Origin: Pelecanus crispus
Lineage: Eukaryota > Chordata > Aves > Pelecaniformes > Pelecanidae
Direction of reading: 5' to 3'
Length of the DNA stretch: 64,000 bases
NCBI RefSeq assembly: GCF_030463565.1
Contig: NC_134653.1
Location: 32,735,150 to 32,799,149 of the forward strand
The position numbers and the translations under genes were made by a program. Every line of letters starts with the position of its first letter. Position 1 is the first letter of the stretch. The notes beneath the pieces were generated by a model that was given only the letters and a program-made list of their open reading frames with translations, was not told where the DNA came from and searched no databases. Shown here one piece after another: positions 45,487 to 58,500 of this stretch.

Positions 45487-45555
45487 CCCTTTATCACTGG
45501 GAAACTGAGGCAGGGATGGGTTGAAGGACACGCCAAAAGCAGCAGTGGCATTTAT
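45487..45555 (-). mobile_element. MIR-like (CORE-SINE) fragment
   Basis: The plus strand reads CTTTATCACTGGGAAACTGA then GGCAGGGATGGGTTGAAGGA and AGCAGTGGCA, which follows the reverse complement of the MIR core (GGGGAAACTGAGGCACAGAG ... GGTTAAGTGACTTGCC ... AGTGGCA). Confidence 0.5.
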
Positions 45556-48500
45556 TGTCAGTGGGATGATGGATCCACAACCCTCCATTGCTACGCCTGG
45601 AGCAGAAACATACTGTGCCAAAAAGCTGTCAGGCAGGGTAGCTGACCTCTCACTCTAATGAAGATCCTGGCTGAAGACCACAGGCCACACCACCACCACT
45701 GCTTTTATAAGCTAGAGAGCAATCAACAGGCTACATTAAAATCATTTAGGTTTTGGGAGCTGCAGCTCAAGCTCTCTAAGCATCACCAAGAGGAAAGACA
45801 GCCCTCATAAGCAACTCAGCATTTCCAGGAGCACAGCCAAAGCTGGATGGTCCCACTGCACGCAACGTTTCCAAGGTGTTTCCAGCAACATTTGCTTTAC
45901 TGTTGTACAAAAAAAAAAAAAAAAAAAAATCTTAGATCTCACTACTGTCCCAGTTTCTATGATGTTCAGCCTAAATATCCCCTTTGTTTTCAGCAATCAC
46001 TTTTTTTTTGGTTTTTTAGACATACAAAAAGCTTATATGCTTATTTCCTTCCAGGTCTGGGCACTTTACTGTCTGCTCTGCTCTTCGGTTAGTTCTTAAT
46101 GCCACCAGCCATCACAAGTCAACCTATCAGAAGGAAATTGCAATTGAAATCAGCAGCTAATGCAACGGACCAGCTCAACCTAAACTTCATTGGCACAGTA
46201 AGATTAAATCTATCAATATTTTATGTATTTCTCTGCCTGACTTTCAGAAGGGAGCTCCATGTAGGAGAGGCAAGTTTGAGCCAGCAGACTGTGACCTTCT
46301 GGGGGCAGACCAAGGGGCCTTGGCAATTTAATTCTTTTCAACCTTAGTTGAGATTCAGTTACTTCCCCCACCAGATTATTTTTTGCAGAACTACAGGAGA
46401 ATGTTTTAACCTCTTCACCTCCCGGTATGACTGACAATCAGCAGAGCCTGGACGAAGATTAAACTCCCACCACATCCACACTGAAAGCCAAGAAAACGTT
46501 TCACTTGCTGTAATTCAGTCTCCAACACCACAACCATCCTTTGGACTTCCACATCCTCAATGCCCACTTCTACCTTGCTTGAAACACCTTGAAAACAGAC
46601 TGTGATCAGACACAGAAGCAAATGGCCCCCTTGCTCTCATCTCAAGGCTTCCTCCGTTCCAGGGCTCAGCAGCCTCTGCTCACGCTCCTGGACCCAGCCT
46701 TGAGGTATCAATGCAGAAACTCCTCAGAAATTCTCTGTGTAAAGGCACAGATGCCACTGACCACATATCTTTGTTTTAATGGACTAACATCATAGGGAAC
46801 ATGAAAACCACTTGGGGGGAAAAAAAAATTCTCCTGAAGTTCCCCTCTGCCTTCTTTCACTTCATCTCTTAGATCACAAAAATGGCCTGTATTGCTTCCT
46901 CCCAACCCACAGACCTCCCCATCTGCACTGCTCACATCACTTTGATTAGACATCCCAAGTCACCCTCCCTTAAAGCCTTGTTCTTTTGACAATAGGATGG
47001 CATTACAGGGCTTCACGGCTGTTGTGCCTCTATCACTCCAGATTAGTTAGAAAGCCAAAAAGACTAAGATTCTTTTCCTAGCCTCTGGCCTTCACCTGGG
47101 ATGTGTCAGCGAGGCTGCGTTTCTCTTCCTTAAACACAGGGAGAAAACCTGGAAGAGAATGAGGTTGTCTGGGTACAAAAGAAGTTGAAAAATAAAAGTC
47201 ATGGCTTGCAGAAAAAAAATCTTCACTGCTAGGGATGGAAAACTTGAGCATTCCCTCAGTGCACAGCAGTGAGTACATCACTGAATTGATCTTCAGCTTG
47301 CAGTGCTGAAGCCTTCCAGTAGGCAGCAGAGACCCAGAGGGCACACCAAGTGCCCCCACGCAGCTATATGGATTCAAGATCCACAAATGACTGACCTCAC
47401 CTGTCCAGACACTACTTCCCTCCCTGTGCAATGGAAAAAAATCAAGTCTTAAAGTGGTTTTTTATCAAAATGTTAGAGAAAAACAAACCTTTTATTTGAA
47501 AAGTGAAAAGGAAGGGACAGATCAGACCCAGGAAATGGAGTGTAATTGGTAAAAATTCTCTTTTTAACAGATCAGAAATACCCATCGGGACAGTGCTGAA
47601 GGCATCTGTGGTCCAGGTCACTTTTATTTTTCTCTCTGTCAGGAGGGGAGGTGCAAACATCTCCTGGTCGGCCTGAGAAGTCCCTGTCTTGCACTCACTC
47701 CCACACACCGTGCTTTCAAGCCATGCCTCACGGACGGCTGCAGCCCATTTGGCATTTTGCCTTGCAAGCCTGTGGCATGGTGCCCTGGGTAGTGGGAGCT
47801 GGCTGGGGAGGACAGGTTGGGTACAGCATCCCACCGGTCACCTTATTCCAGGTCAGACAGAATGCAACAAGACCTGCAGAGGTGAGGCTCTGGGCAATGC
47901 AATGGTCCTCCATCCCCCCTGCCACCACAGAGCAAATAAACTCAGCAGTCTGGAAGAACTGCAGGGTCGGGGATGGTCTCAAAGAGGTGTCTTTGGTGTG
48001 AAGAGAGAACCAAGTGGTACAGGAGAATCAGGGAGGATTTTAGAGCAGGTTTCCCCCCTCCACCCAGCGTGTACCACTCTCATCTGAGCCTTCTTTCCCA
48101 GAACTGGAGGATAACTCCAGAGTCTCAGCAGGCAAGTCACACACTGAAGTCAATCAGAAATAATGGGAACAGTTTTTTTATAAAGGTGCAGGTACCAGCT
48201 GATTTCCATAATATCAGTAGTTAACAAGACTATTATTTCTCTAAAGCACACAATGCTTTGGTTTAAAAAAAAACCCAAGGAAGCCACACATGCACAAATG
48301 AACACATGCAGATTGAGTTCAGAAGTACCCATCATCGTTGCGTTGATTTAATTATAACATTTCCTGCTGTGTTGTGCAGAAAGATCATCTGTGAAGAGTC
48401 TAGCAGGGTGCAAACATTTAAATCACTTGCTTTTCAACTCACCACCTCAACAACTCAGAGACTGGTCGAATCCATGAGGTGCTGACTCTTGTAAATGATT

Positions 48501-49756
48501 TGCGTGCAGATTATGGTGTTGAACTTAATCTTACAAAAGGAAGTGTAAATGACCATGAGACAAGCCAGGACAGAGAGGACTCTAACTGAATTAAAAAAGC
48601 TTTTGTCTATAGTTCTGGGTTTGTTTTTCAACATGAAGTAGAAGTAGCAAATGTAACAAAACCTCAGTACAAAAACCCAAAACAAATCAAAAAACCCACC
48701 ATCAAATCCTGCCCCAAACCCCCTCAACTATCCATATAAAGCAACTGTTCAGATACCCATCAACTATGTACCCAGTGGCAACATCCTAAAGCATTTTATA
48801 ATGTGCACTCTCATAATTTCCTGGCAGCAGATAAAGGATGCCTGATTTTCCCTGTGCGACACTATTTCCTTGATAGTCACAACAAATCCCATAACCTTCT
48901 CAGTACAGTTCTGGTTGTCTGAATGTATCCGATCAAAGGCAACCTGCAGTTATATCTGCTTGCTTCCCTACCCTCCCTTGCTCAGGCCACTCACAAAGAA
49001 AAGCCTGCGGTCACATCCACATCACGCTAACTGCAACCTGCCTACCCTTGAAAAGACAAAACTCTACCTGTAGGCCCCAACGGGCAGTGCCCTTCTGGAT
49101 GAACTTTCTCATTTGAGTGCTTTAGTGAAGCAAAAGTTCTGCAAAAGAGCTTTCTAAAACCACTTCCACTTCATCACTGTGCAACAATTTGGGTATATTT
49201 AGCCTAAGACACAGTGGCTTAGACAAAGCTCCGGTTACTGGGATGGGAACACACTTTGCCGTAGTCTATAATCAATAGCCCATACACAGTCAACACACTT
49301 GTTTAACAACAAAAGAATTGTAGCCCACATGCACCATTAGGAAGCAAGTGGGAGCAGAACATTATGCAGTGCCAGTCCAATTAAACTTAAATTCTATGGG
49401 AAAGGAGTAAAAAAGCATACAAATATTACAGCCAAGTAGACTAATAGCCCACAATTTTAGTCTGTGTCTCAGGCTGTCAAAGCACTGAGTAACTGGCCAA
49501 TTAGTCATCAGAAAAAATGGCTGTTGCACTCAGTAAGACTGAGAACATTTCAACACCATCCCCCAGAGCTACTCCCTCTGCGCTCAGTAGCCTTTCTACA
49601 TATCACAATCCATCCATCACTAAACTCAGATGTGTTCTTCTTTCAGCCCATTCTCTAATTTTAGTTTGCACCACTAAGTACTGCTCCCCTCCTTGGGCAG
49701 AGTTTGGATCCCGCTCTTGGCTTCTGCCTTTGTTTTCTTGCTGGCTAGGTGACCCT

Positions 49757-49798
49757 GCACAGAGTGCGCTAACTCCCGCACAGAGCACGCTAACACCC
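49757..49798. repeat. 21-bp tandem duplication
   Basis: Two adjacent 21-bp units sharing GCACAGAG and CGCTAAC, with three or so mismatches. Confidence 0.85.
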
Positions 49799-50781
49799 CA
49801 AGAAACAAATTTGCAGGAGCTGGGAACAGAGAAACCAGGAGAAAAATGTCAAGGAGAGGCTGGACCACAAGAACATCTCTGACACTTGAAAGCTTGGTCC
49901 ACCATCAGCTGCACAATGCACAAAGGTCTCCATCTGCTTTTGGTCACCAGTTGAAACCTCAAAACTGGGATCAGCATGTAAGCCTGGTCAGTCATGCTGT
50001 AGCCCAACCTTTCCAACTTAAACATCCTCGTACCTTGCTGTCTTTCATACACGTGCTATGGCACTTTTCCCACTCACTAATGGCTTCCCCATGGCTATCC
50101 CATTGCAGGGGAAGGCTACACATCTTCTGTAGACACCCAAAGCTTTTGCTTTCACTTTTCACTCACTCAACTTTGTGTCGCCTTAAAGACTTTTCTGATT
50201 TTATGCATCTTAACCACTTTGAAAAACAGTATTTGCCATCATTATAACACAGTGGAAAGGCTTTTGAAAGGCAGACAATGAGCTGGCTCGGCTCTCTGCA
50301 AAGCCTCAATCAAGAGGAAAAAGGCAGGCAATCTTTCATGAAATACAAAAGAAACATTTCTAAGGGACCACAGTTTAATCTATGCCAAACACCTCTGAAC
50401 AACTGGAAGAGTCACATGCTTCTTTTTCATTTAACAGATACAATGGAGTTGTCATTCTGCCCCCATGTTTTGCAGTATACACTAAATTAACCCATGCCAC
50501 TGAAATGCCAAGGGAGTTCATTGCAGAGAGCCACTTGTAATACAGCCTATAACAGGTAAAAACTTCCCTCTGGGGTAAAGTAAAACCAAAGGAGCTTTAA
50601 GAAAGCAGCCTGTGACTATTCAGAGAGCAGCGTACACTGTTCTCCACTGCTCTATCAGTGTTTCCACACTAGCTCTCAGGAGCACAGTACGACTGAAAAA
50701 AGCTGTAAAATTACTTATGCTAGCATCAGGCACTTCAAAGAAGCTTTGCATATAGAAAGGACAGCTGTAGAGGTGTTGTAG

Positions 50782-50815
50782 GAGGATTTACTGTGTATGA
50801 GGATTTACTGTGTAC
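50782..50815. repeat. 17-bp tandem duplication
   Basis: GAGGATTTACTGTGTAT is followed directly by GAGGATTTACTGTGTAC. Confidence 0.9.
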
Positions 50816-51716
50816 AGAAAGCAGGTAGCATCCTTTACACAGCCTTTCTTTGGCCTTTTCTTTGCCAGAGGACAGCCATAGCTCTGTACTTTTTTTTGAA
50901 ATGGGAATGCTTTTTTAAAACATTCTTTAAGTTTTCCACCTGGCCATAGACCCTGTCTCTTGTGGCAAGGCTCAGAAATTGTATCAGTTGTGTTATAGAT
51001 TTTCTGCAAAGAACAAATTACTGCCAGCACTGCTACCACCTGGACTGTCTCCACTTGGTTACTTCTGGGACACAAACAATACCTCCTTAAAAGCATTGAC
51101 CTAAGAATGCTGCATCACAGCAGCACATTTACTCATAACTAAGAGCTGTCAGTGACCCATGGTGGGTCATAGCACAGCAAGGTGGGGAGCCCTGAACACC
51201 GCAGCCCGGAAGACAGAGATATATGACCACACAGAGACCCACCAGCCCTGCCACAAAGCAGGTAGAAGCTAGGGACACTCCAGGGAGTGGTTTTCTGGAA
51301 CCACTTAGGACTCACAAGTGAAGCTCATTTCTTTGAGTAGCCCTTGAGGGTTTTGTTCACAATAAAGAAAACTGGCAGACACTGAGAATGATCTGGAAAA
51401 GTTAACAGACAGATCCTTATCTAAAAAAAAAAGAAAAAAAAAAAAGAGAAAGCAAGTACTTGCCTACACAGGACTTGAAACCCTTTCAGTGGCTACATGT
51501 GGTTTGGATTCACACATACCACAATTACAAGTGACAGAATACCATGACTTTTTCTGAACTGATCCACAGCTCTACAAAAAGAGTAATCAGATCTGAGAAT
51601 CAATTCACAGACATGTCTTGGGATATGATACATTGCATATACCTCACCTTTGTGTTTCAATTCAGAAACAACATTAAGGAGTTGACAGTGAACTTTGCAA
51701 GACTATAAATGCTCAC

Positions 51717-51950
51717 CAACATCATGGATAAACCGCTCGATTTTTGACTGCATCCCCCAGTATCTGAACTCGACTTTACACAGTTTATATGCACACATGA
51801 TGGGGCATTTCCCGGGGTTGTTCTTGTACTCTTGAATCCAGTCTTCTGAGAGGGGGCCTCTTTTAGTCTTCACTGATTTATACAGCTTTGGATCCTCCTC
51901 AGCTTTGTATTCATGTGGAGGGATAGGATCTTTAACAATATCAATAGGAT
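51717..51950 (-). CDS. PITPNM2: PITPNM2 coding exon 4 (PITP domain, residues 139-217)
   Basis: 234 bp (multiple of three), acceptor TTTCTATAG, donor GTGAGC. It encodes PIDIVKDPIPPHEYKAEEDP, then SVKTKRGPLSEDW and CPIMCAYKLCKVEFRYWGMQ, ending in KIERFIHDV. The YKAEEDP and KTKRGPL motifs are PITP hallmarks. The exposed Trp pair used by PITP-alpha for membrane docking (WWG) is YWG here, at residues 202-204, so only one Trp is kept; this is usual for RdgB-type proteins as I know them. The exon is bounded upstream by a 1.7 kb intron and downstream by a 7.4 kb intron. Confidence 0.96.
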
Positions 51951-53659
51951 CTATAGAAAGAGAATAGAAGCAGTTAGACATTTCCTTTTCCTGAACAAAA
52001 GAAGAGAATACCATTGTTCAGGGGTTATTTCTGTTTTAGTAAGTACCAGAAGCATTACAGCAATTTAGTTTCTTTTTACTTACACTTAAACAACTGATAT
52101 TTAAATTGTTTATACATTGCTGCTGAGCAGCGATCAGCTCTGCCAGAGGAACTAGTACGCACAGTTCCAGCAAACAGAGGCTTTGCTCCAAATAGATGTT
52201 TTTGCCCACAGTGACTGCAGATCCATAGCACTCTGGCAGATCTGCTCACTCTATCTTTCTAGCTCCAAAAAGATCTTTTGCACATTCCATCTTTCAACTT
52301 TTCTAATATCACTCAGAGTGCTACAGCTCTGTCTCGTCTGAGACTGTTAAATACACCTGCCCTTTCTTAGCACTGTTATGGAAAAGATGCTACCCACTGA
52401 ACGTCTTATCTTTGGAGTCCATCAAGTGAGGTTACGGTAACTTCTCACATGCTACCGTTACGCCAGTTCTACACAAGGCAGAAAGTTTAACGTAAGTTCA
52501 AATTGTCCTAATTAACACCTCAACAATGAGGAAGTGGAAACTGCAATGGGAGAGGAGTGAATGAGCATATTTTAAAGATCTGCAACCCCCACCCCAGACC
52601 TCAGCAGCAGCATCTGAAGTTTGGATTGAAGGGCAAGATCGCACTTCCCAAGAAACAACAGCTCTTCTGACACTTCTCAGTGAGGCAGCATGACTCAAGT
52701 CAATTTGCTCAGTACTGAAAGCCCAATCAGGTAGGCTTAGGAATGAGGACAGGCAAACTCAAGTTCAAAACGAAGAAGTCTAGATGAAGTCACACTCAAG
52801 TAAAATTGCACAGGGTTACTGCCATGTCCCGCACGTCAGCAGCGCTCAAGGAGCTGGAGCAGCCACTAGATGTCCTTCCCCGGAGCTCCGGCCGCGCGTC
52901 GCGCAGCATGGGACTGCCAGAAGTCAGCCCAAGCTCAACACTTCTCCACTCAGCAGCTACAGAGCAAGGGATGCTTCAGTCCTGCATGGCTGTAACTGCC
53001 GGCACTCCCTGCCACGCAGTCAGGTCTCCGGCAAATGCCATGGCATGGACCACGATGGACAGCAAGGCAGAGGAATCGCTATGACACTTGCCATTCTCTG
53101 CCTTTTTAAGACGTTCCCTTTTGCCTTTTCTCATTAAATTCTTACATATATAAGATTCATTAACCCAATCTCCCAAAGACAGCTGCGAAGCTGAAGCGTT
53201 AACCTGCACAAGAGCAAGACTAAGAGGATTGGAAGCAAAAACGAAACACACCTTCATATTTCAGAAATGCAGATAGGAATGATTTTCATTTATGTGAAAG
53301 AGCTACACAATTATACAGCAATATTTTCCTCTTCTATGGCTATTTCTACTTATTACCCCCAAAATCATTAGATGTCTTACTCCCCTCAGGAGCTGCACAA
53401 ATAAGACAGGGAAAAGCATCAGCTTCATTTTACAGACAGGGGATTCAAATTATTTCCATGTGATTTACGTCAAGCCTAGAAGAGAACTCAAGTGTCCTCG
53501 CTCTACTGGATGTAACCCTATCCTGCAGCCTGACACCAACAGGGGTGAACGTGTGTTTAGGGGGAGGAGGGACAGGCAGGTGGGACATACCAAGCAAAAT
53601 CCTTTACATAGAAAAAAAAAGCAGAATAAAGGAAAAAGTAAAAGAAAAAGGCCATTCAC
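51951..53659 (-). other. PITPNM2: Intron between exons 4 and 3
   Basis: 1,709 bp with a MIR-like fragment at about 53418-53500. Frames around 52784-53137 (plus) and 52976-53257 (minus) are unassigned. Confidence 0.85.
53418..53500 (-). mobile_element. MIR-like (CORE-SINE) fragment
   Basis: The plus strand reads CTTCATTTTACAGACAGGGG, then GTGATTTACGTCAAG and AGAACTCAAGTGTCC. This follows the reverse complement of MIR (CATTTTACAGATGGGGAAAC, GTGACTTGCCCAAG, AGAACCCAGGTGTCC). More decayed than the other two. Confidence 0.4.
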
Positions 53660-53781
53660 CTAGAACGGTTTGTCTTTTTTCTGCAGCAGAAAGGTTGAAC
53701 ACATTGACATGCTCGCCTGGATCAGTTTTGTAGTATGTCTCAATATCAATAGAGAACTTCTCCACAAAAGGGCATGTATAC
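53660..53781 (-). CDS. PITPNM2: PITPNM2 coding exon 3 (PITP domain, residues 98-139)
   Basis: 122 bp, acceptor TCATTTTCAG, donor GTGAAT. The first base completes Arg98 and the last base opens Asp139, so the phases agree with both neighbours. It reads YTCPFVEKFSIDIETYYKTD followed by VFNLSAAEKRQTVL. This is the beta-strand and loop portion of the PITP fold that continues the lipid-binding cavity. CPFVEKFSI is typical of the RdgB-type (class II) PITPs, which differ here from the class I proteins PITP-alpha and beta. Confidence 0.96.
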
Positions 53782-55383
53782 CTGAAAATGAGAACAATGC
53801 AGCTTAGAGTAAATCCCACTCAGCTTGGAAAGCAGAGAAAATACTTTCCTAAGATGTACAAAATCAGCCTCAAATCCAAGCCAGCCTTCACTCATGCTTT
53901 ACTTCAGATATGCTTAAAATACCAACTGTACAGAGTAAAGAGATTTTCTTTAATAACTTCTTAAGACAGGAGCTTGCCTCGGACATGTGGCTTCACTGGA
54001 ATAGCTCTGGTTTAGTAAAACCCCAAGCGCACAGCAAAGGGGTGTGCTCCCCATGAGGTGTTACATGGATTACAGGTGAGAAGATACCAATGCACTCCAC
54101 GCCATTACTGGAGATTGGGCACCCCCACTGACCAAGAAACAACTTCCCAGCTGGCAACAAGCAAGCAGAAAGCCCGAGGGGACCACCAAGTTGTGTCACT
54201 TTGCAGAGACACTGACAAAACCCTGCAATTTAATTTGACAATGTCTCCTCCAGGAGAAGATTATCAGGACAGACTGTTTTTAAAGGAGCAATTTTCAGCA
54301 AGGAGATAACTTTCAGGTCTGCTATACTAACAAGTTAAGTCATCCTTGCAGGTATGAAGCAGATACTAACACAAGGATGCCCTGGAAATGCATCTCTACC
54401 AGGAGAAAAGCAGAGCTCTTGCCTAGAATCTGTGGCAGAATAAAATATGGACCGATTCTGCACAGGGCCAGGTTTCCTGGCCAACTTATTGACTCACAGG
54501 CATTTGAAGAGAATAGATAAAAAGAGACTGGAAGTGGACTTTAATCACCTGCAACAGCTCCATTATATTTAGTCACGAGCAACTGCCCGGATGCAGACAC
54601 TGACTTCCCCACCTCTCCCCAGACTAATGTTACTTGCAGGGGGCAGCCAAAACAGAACTATGAAACTTTTCTGGATTTTTGATAAAAATCAAAATATTCA
54701 TTAAAGCCTTTTTATTTTGAAAGATAACAGCATTATGTGACTTGTAAACCTGGAAAAGGGCAAACGCTCTAAACCAGAGTAACTGGCATACAGGCTATTT
54801 ATTCCACGGTATCTGAAGCCCTTCCATCCAAAATCAGCCAAAATGAGATCCCAAAGGGCTCCTCAGAGTCTCTGGTGCTCTTCCCTTCTCGGGGTGAAAA
54901 CCATAGGATGTAGATCTATTATTTTCTAGCTAAATGACAGTAAGATAATTCCCAGAAAAAGAGCACCAGATTTAAGATTTCTTCCCCCCGCTAGAACAAG
55001 TGAATCCTGTCTTACTTGACAGTGTCCCATTGCTGTGTAAATTTGTAACTTCACTGAGCTAGCAGATATCTGCAACATCAAGTAGAACATGCAGTGCAGG
55101 ATGCAAGACTAAATAAAAACCATTCAAGATTTCCCACGCTTTGATGAACAAAACAGCTCACATTTTAGAGCAACCAGCCACAAATTCTCAAGTACATACG
55201 CAGTCAGCTCAGGCAACACTTGCACTCCTGAGATTAAGCACTGTGTAAGAATTTTAGGACTTGACCCCAGTTTCTCTAAAGGATATTACAGGATATGGAA
55301 GAGATGCCACTGCCACACAGAGCGACATCAAATCCTGTCTCTAAAGTAGGGGAAACAGCTCTGGACATTTGGAGACGTTTTAC
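53782..55383 (-). other. PITPNM2: Intron between exons 3 and 2
   Basis: 1,602 bp; nothing recognised beyond splice signals. Confidence 0.9.
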
Positions 55384-55598
55384 CTTGTCCTTGTATAAGG
55401 ATATGCATTCCACGATTCCTCTTCGACTCGCAGAGCTGCCTTAGGCAATATTGACCGAAACCAGCTGGGTATGTGCATACCAATGTGGTACACTTTGTGA
55501 GTATACTGCCCATTGCCTCCTGGTCCATCCATGTATGGCCTGTTCTCCAGGATCTCTACTCCGCTGCCTTCCCCGCATGTCTCCTCTCTGCTCTTTTT
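55384..55598 (-). CDS. PITPNM2: PITPNM2 coding exon 2 (PITP domain, residues 27-98)
   Basis: First coding exon visible in the window; 215 bp, starting in phase 0 after a good acceptor (CCCTTTCAG) and ending two bases into codon 98 before GTAAAA. It encodes the early PITP domain: KKSREET, then GSGVEILENRPY, GQYTHKVYH and WNAYPYTRT. If 26 codons lie upstream, T59, K61 and N90 land exactly on the PITP-alpha residues that contact the inositol headgroup. That match is my main evidence for the missing 26-codon first exon. An in-frame ORF continues upstream of 55598, but it is intron read-through: the acceptor and family alignment stop at KK. PITP-alpha has Cys at 95; this protein has Thr. Confidence 0.96.
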
Positions 55599-58500
55599 CT
55601 GAAAGGGAAAATATATCACATAGTTAATCCTTCCCCTGCGCTGTACATACCAAGGTCTCAAAGCACGTGAACGTTGGGGATGGTTTCTAGGACTCCTGTT
55701 GAGCAGTGCTTCACACAGACAGCAGAGCTGTAGCAGCACCCTGGCAGTAAGATTACCAAACTTAGACATCATAAAGTAAAGGTTTAGAGACTCATCTGGC
55801 CAACACAGGAACAGAGATCAGATTTATCCGGGAGCCTGTAAAAATCTGGATTTGGACACTAAGAGACAGTTTGAATGGAGACCTAATGACACATCAATTC
55901 GTGCTCCTACAAGAGGTTACACGTCGCTCTTCCCGAGAGTGCACTAAACCTTGGCTCCAGCTGCGAACCGCCCAACAGCGTGACACTCTTGCACATCAGC
56001 AGATGACACGGCGAAGGGGAGTTTGTCCGACTTGGCACATTCTTGTAGCGTTGTATCAGCATGAAGAATCATACACACACTCTGTGCAACATCACAGCAC
56101 TGAAGACTCTTTTATGACCTTAAACCACAGGATTTGGGGGCTCGTTGCTTGTGGTCTGACATGGCAGCAGCTCTCCAAGAACAGCTTGGAGACTATGCTC
56201 TGCTAATTAAGATATTTAGAAGAAACAACCCAAGTTTGCCAGAATGCACACAGCACCCCCTGGCAGCCTCCATATTTTGGCTTATTTGTAGTATTGTCCC
56301 TCATTGAGAAACCTGGCAAAAATTCCTTCAATAAAAAAATACTAATTTCAGTGCTTCTAAAAAGAGCTAGAGGCAAACCAAATATTTATTCATTTCTAAC
56401 ACATTTCAGCAGATTGGATGATGTATAACCTTCATCATTTCCAAACAACAGATTCATATTGCTAGTATTTTGAGTTTATTGTTTGTATTTGAGAGCACAG
56501 TACTTTGGAAATAAGAAAAAAAAAAAATGGAATTTTATACAAGAACCAACTGTGAAATATAACACAATAACAACTTCTCATTTTTGGCATACAAACAATT
56601 CAAAGGATAACATGGTTTAACAGAAAATGATTAATAGGATGCAAGACATCAGCTTCTCATCTTTTGAGGACAGGATGATAAGCCAAAACAGCTATTTAGA
56701 AGTAAACAGTCCTCTTTTTAAAGAACTCTCAAGTGATTTTAAATTTAAACAGCTGTAGCTGACAAATCTAAGTAACTGACAATTTAAATAGTCTTTTTTT
56801 TTTCCCCACCCCACAAACTGCAATAGTCCTGCAAAAGAAAGGCACTTTTTTACAGTTTATTTCTAACATTCAGCTGGCAGTTCATTAAAACACACATCCT
56901 CTTAAAACAAATTACTGTCTGTCAGTTCTTATATAAGCACTGACCAAGTCCTGTACAAATATTTATGACAATAACATTAAATAATCTTGATGACCCCAAA
57001 AATCTGGCTAATTCAAAGGTCTCGGAAAAGGCAGTAACCCAGCAGGGATAGCAAGTATGTTAGACAGAATAATAGCACAGCATCTGCTCTGAACAGTTGA
57101 TACAAATTATGGAGATCTAGAGTTTTATTATATGGCAGAAGCACATGGAAATCATAAGCAGAGGAAAGACAGGTTCTCTTCGTGCCAAGTTATTGCATGT
57201 AGAATCATACATCAGATGGATTTAAAACTCCATTCTAGATTGTACGATTACCAGCAATTCCAGTCAAATCCGCAAGTCCTCATTTGGGACCAGAACATAT
57301 TTAGGAGTTTTTCAATTTCAAAAGAAATCCACAGCACCAAGTGGACTCAGCACCTCCTAGGACTGTGCCAAGCTGGACCTACACAGAACTGGGTCCCCAG
57401 ATTTACAAATGCTTGTATTGAATTAGAAAACCAAAACACTGAAGATTTATTTTGTTTTAATCGCCATGGTTGATATGAAAATAGAAAGCCTAGAGGGGGT
57501 GTTTATCCTTCTCAGAATGCAATTACATACTCTTCCTTTCAGAGCTACATCTGAGCTATGCCTTGCGTCTTGCCTTCCACTTATAGCTCTCCACCTCTTG
57601 AAGCTCCTCAGAGAGCCATGCAAGGGGCCAGCTGCTTCCATAACCATAAGTTTGAAGGTTCAAGATCCTGTGCTGCTGATTCTGACTTCAGCTCCCATCA
57701 AACAGATCAGCAGCAGCCAGGGAGCTCTCCTGCAATATGTTTCCTTTTGTCGAAGCCCCTGGCACCCCACCCTACAATACCATGTCACCCTTGCTTAATA
57801 CAGTTCCCCAAACACCTCTGTTTTCTTCTGTTGCATTTCCTGATGGATTGAAGATGGGCCAAAGCAGGAGGTTTCTCCCTAACTTGATCCATCTGAGAAG
57901 ACTAAAGACAAGCATTCAAAGCAAAGCCTGGTCTCCTGAACTGTGACTTCTCCATGAGAGGAAGATGCAAGCTGGGGTGAACAGGACACAGACACTTGCC
58001 TATGCCCTCAGCCCCTAAATGGAACTGTTCTGATCCATGCCCTCATCAGTATTACCCATCTTTGGGGATGAAACACCCTTAGTCTCTGCACAGGTTTCAA
58101 TTGAGGAATCTATCTTTTTTATTTCAACACAAGAAGCAATGGTTTACATCTGAAGCAGTTCAGAAAAACAAACTCCAATTCTTTCATAACTATAGGGCCT
58201 GATCCAGGCTCAGTAGGACCTCTGCTCAAACCTTTCTGGTTTGAAGCCCAGCAGTTGCGATAGCCCGGACACACAGCTAACACTAACATTCTCCACTTTT
58301 CTTTCCGCCATTTAGCCAGTTTTGACAAAAATCTCTCCGCATGAAGATGAACTGCCTGGTTCTCATCCTATAGCTAGAACCCTGGTGAACCTGCAGTATC
58401 GGCCAATTTTTTCTTTACATGAATACTTCCATAAGCAGCTTTTCCACATGACCTGGTAACGCTAACACTCAGCTTCTCAGACAGAGCTGTCTGATCATGG

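Larger units (their letters stand above)
44336..51716 (-). other. PITPNM2: Intron between exons 5 and 4
   Basis: 7,381 bp. Contents: A-rich tract (about 44753-44795), A run (about 45909-45929), MIR-like fragment (about 45487-45555), two tandem duplications (49757-49798 and 50782-50815) and an A-rich tract (about 51424-51445). Frames such as 47442-47834 minus look random. No gene recognised. Confidence 0.85.
480..55598 (-). other. PITPNM2: PITPNM2 gene, visible part (coding exons 2-23 plus 3' UTR)
   Basis: Twenty-two exons read from high to low coordinate join without a frame break into 1,261 codons and a TAG stop at 4692-4694. Order of domains seen: PITP, acidic linker with FFAT, central region, DDHD, LNS2, basic Ser-rich tail. 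This is the architecture of the RdgB/Nir family, which moves phosphatidylinositol and phosphatidic acid between ER and plasma membrane. PITPNM2 is preferred over PITPNM1 because of the FFAT context (DDSSDDEFFDAHEDLSD), the LPRKRSDSSTYELD linker and a tail reading QRSMSIATGCWGR; PITPNM1, as I recall it, ends quite differently. PITPNM3 lacks the PITP domain. Exons 4, 5, 6, 7, 11, 14, 15, 17, 18, 20 and 22 are multiples of three. The first coding exon (26 codons, inferred from residue numbering) is missing. Confidence 0.95.
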
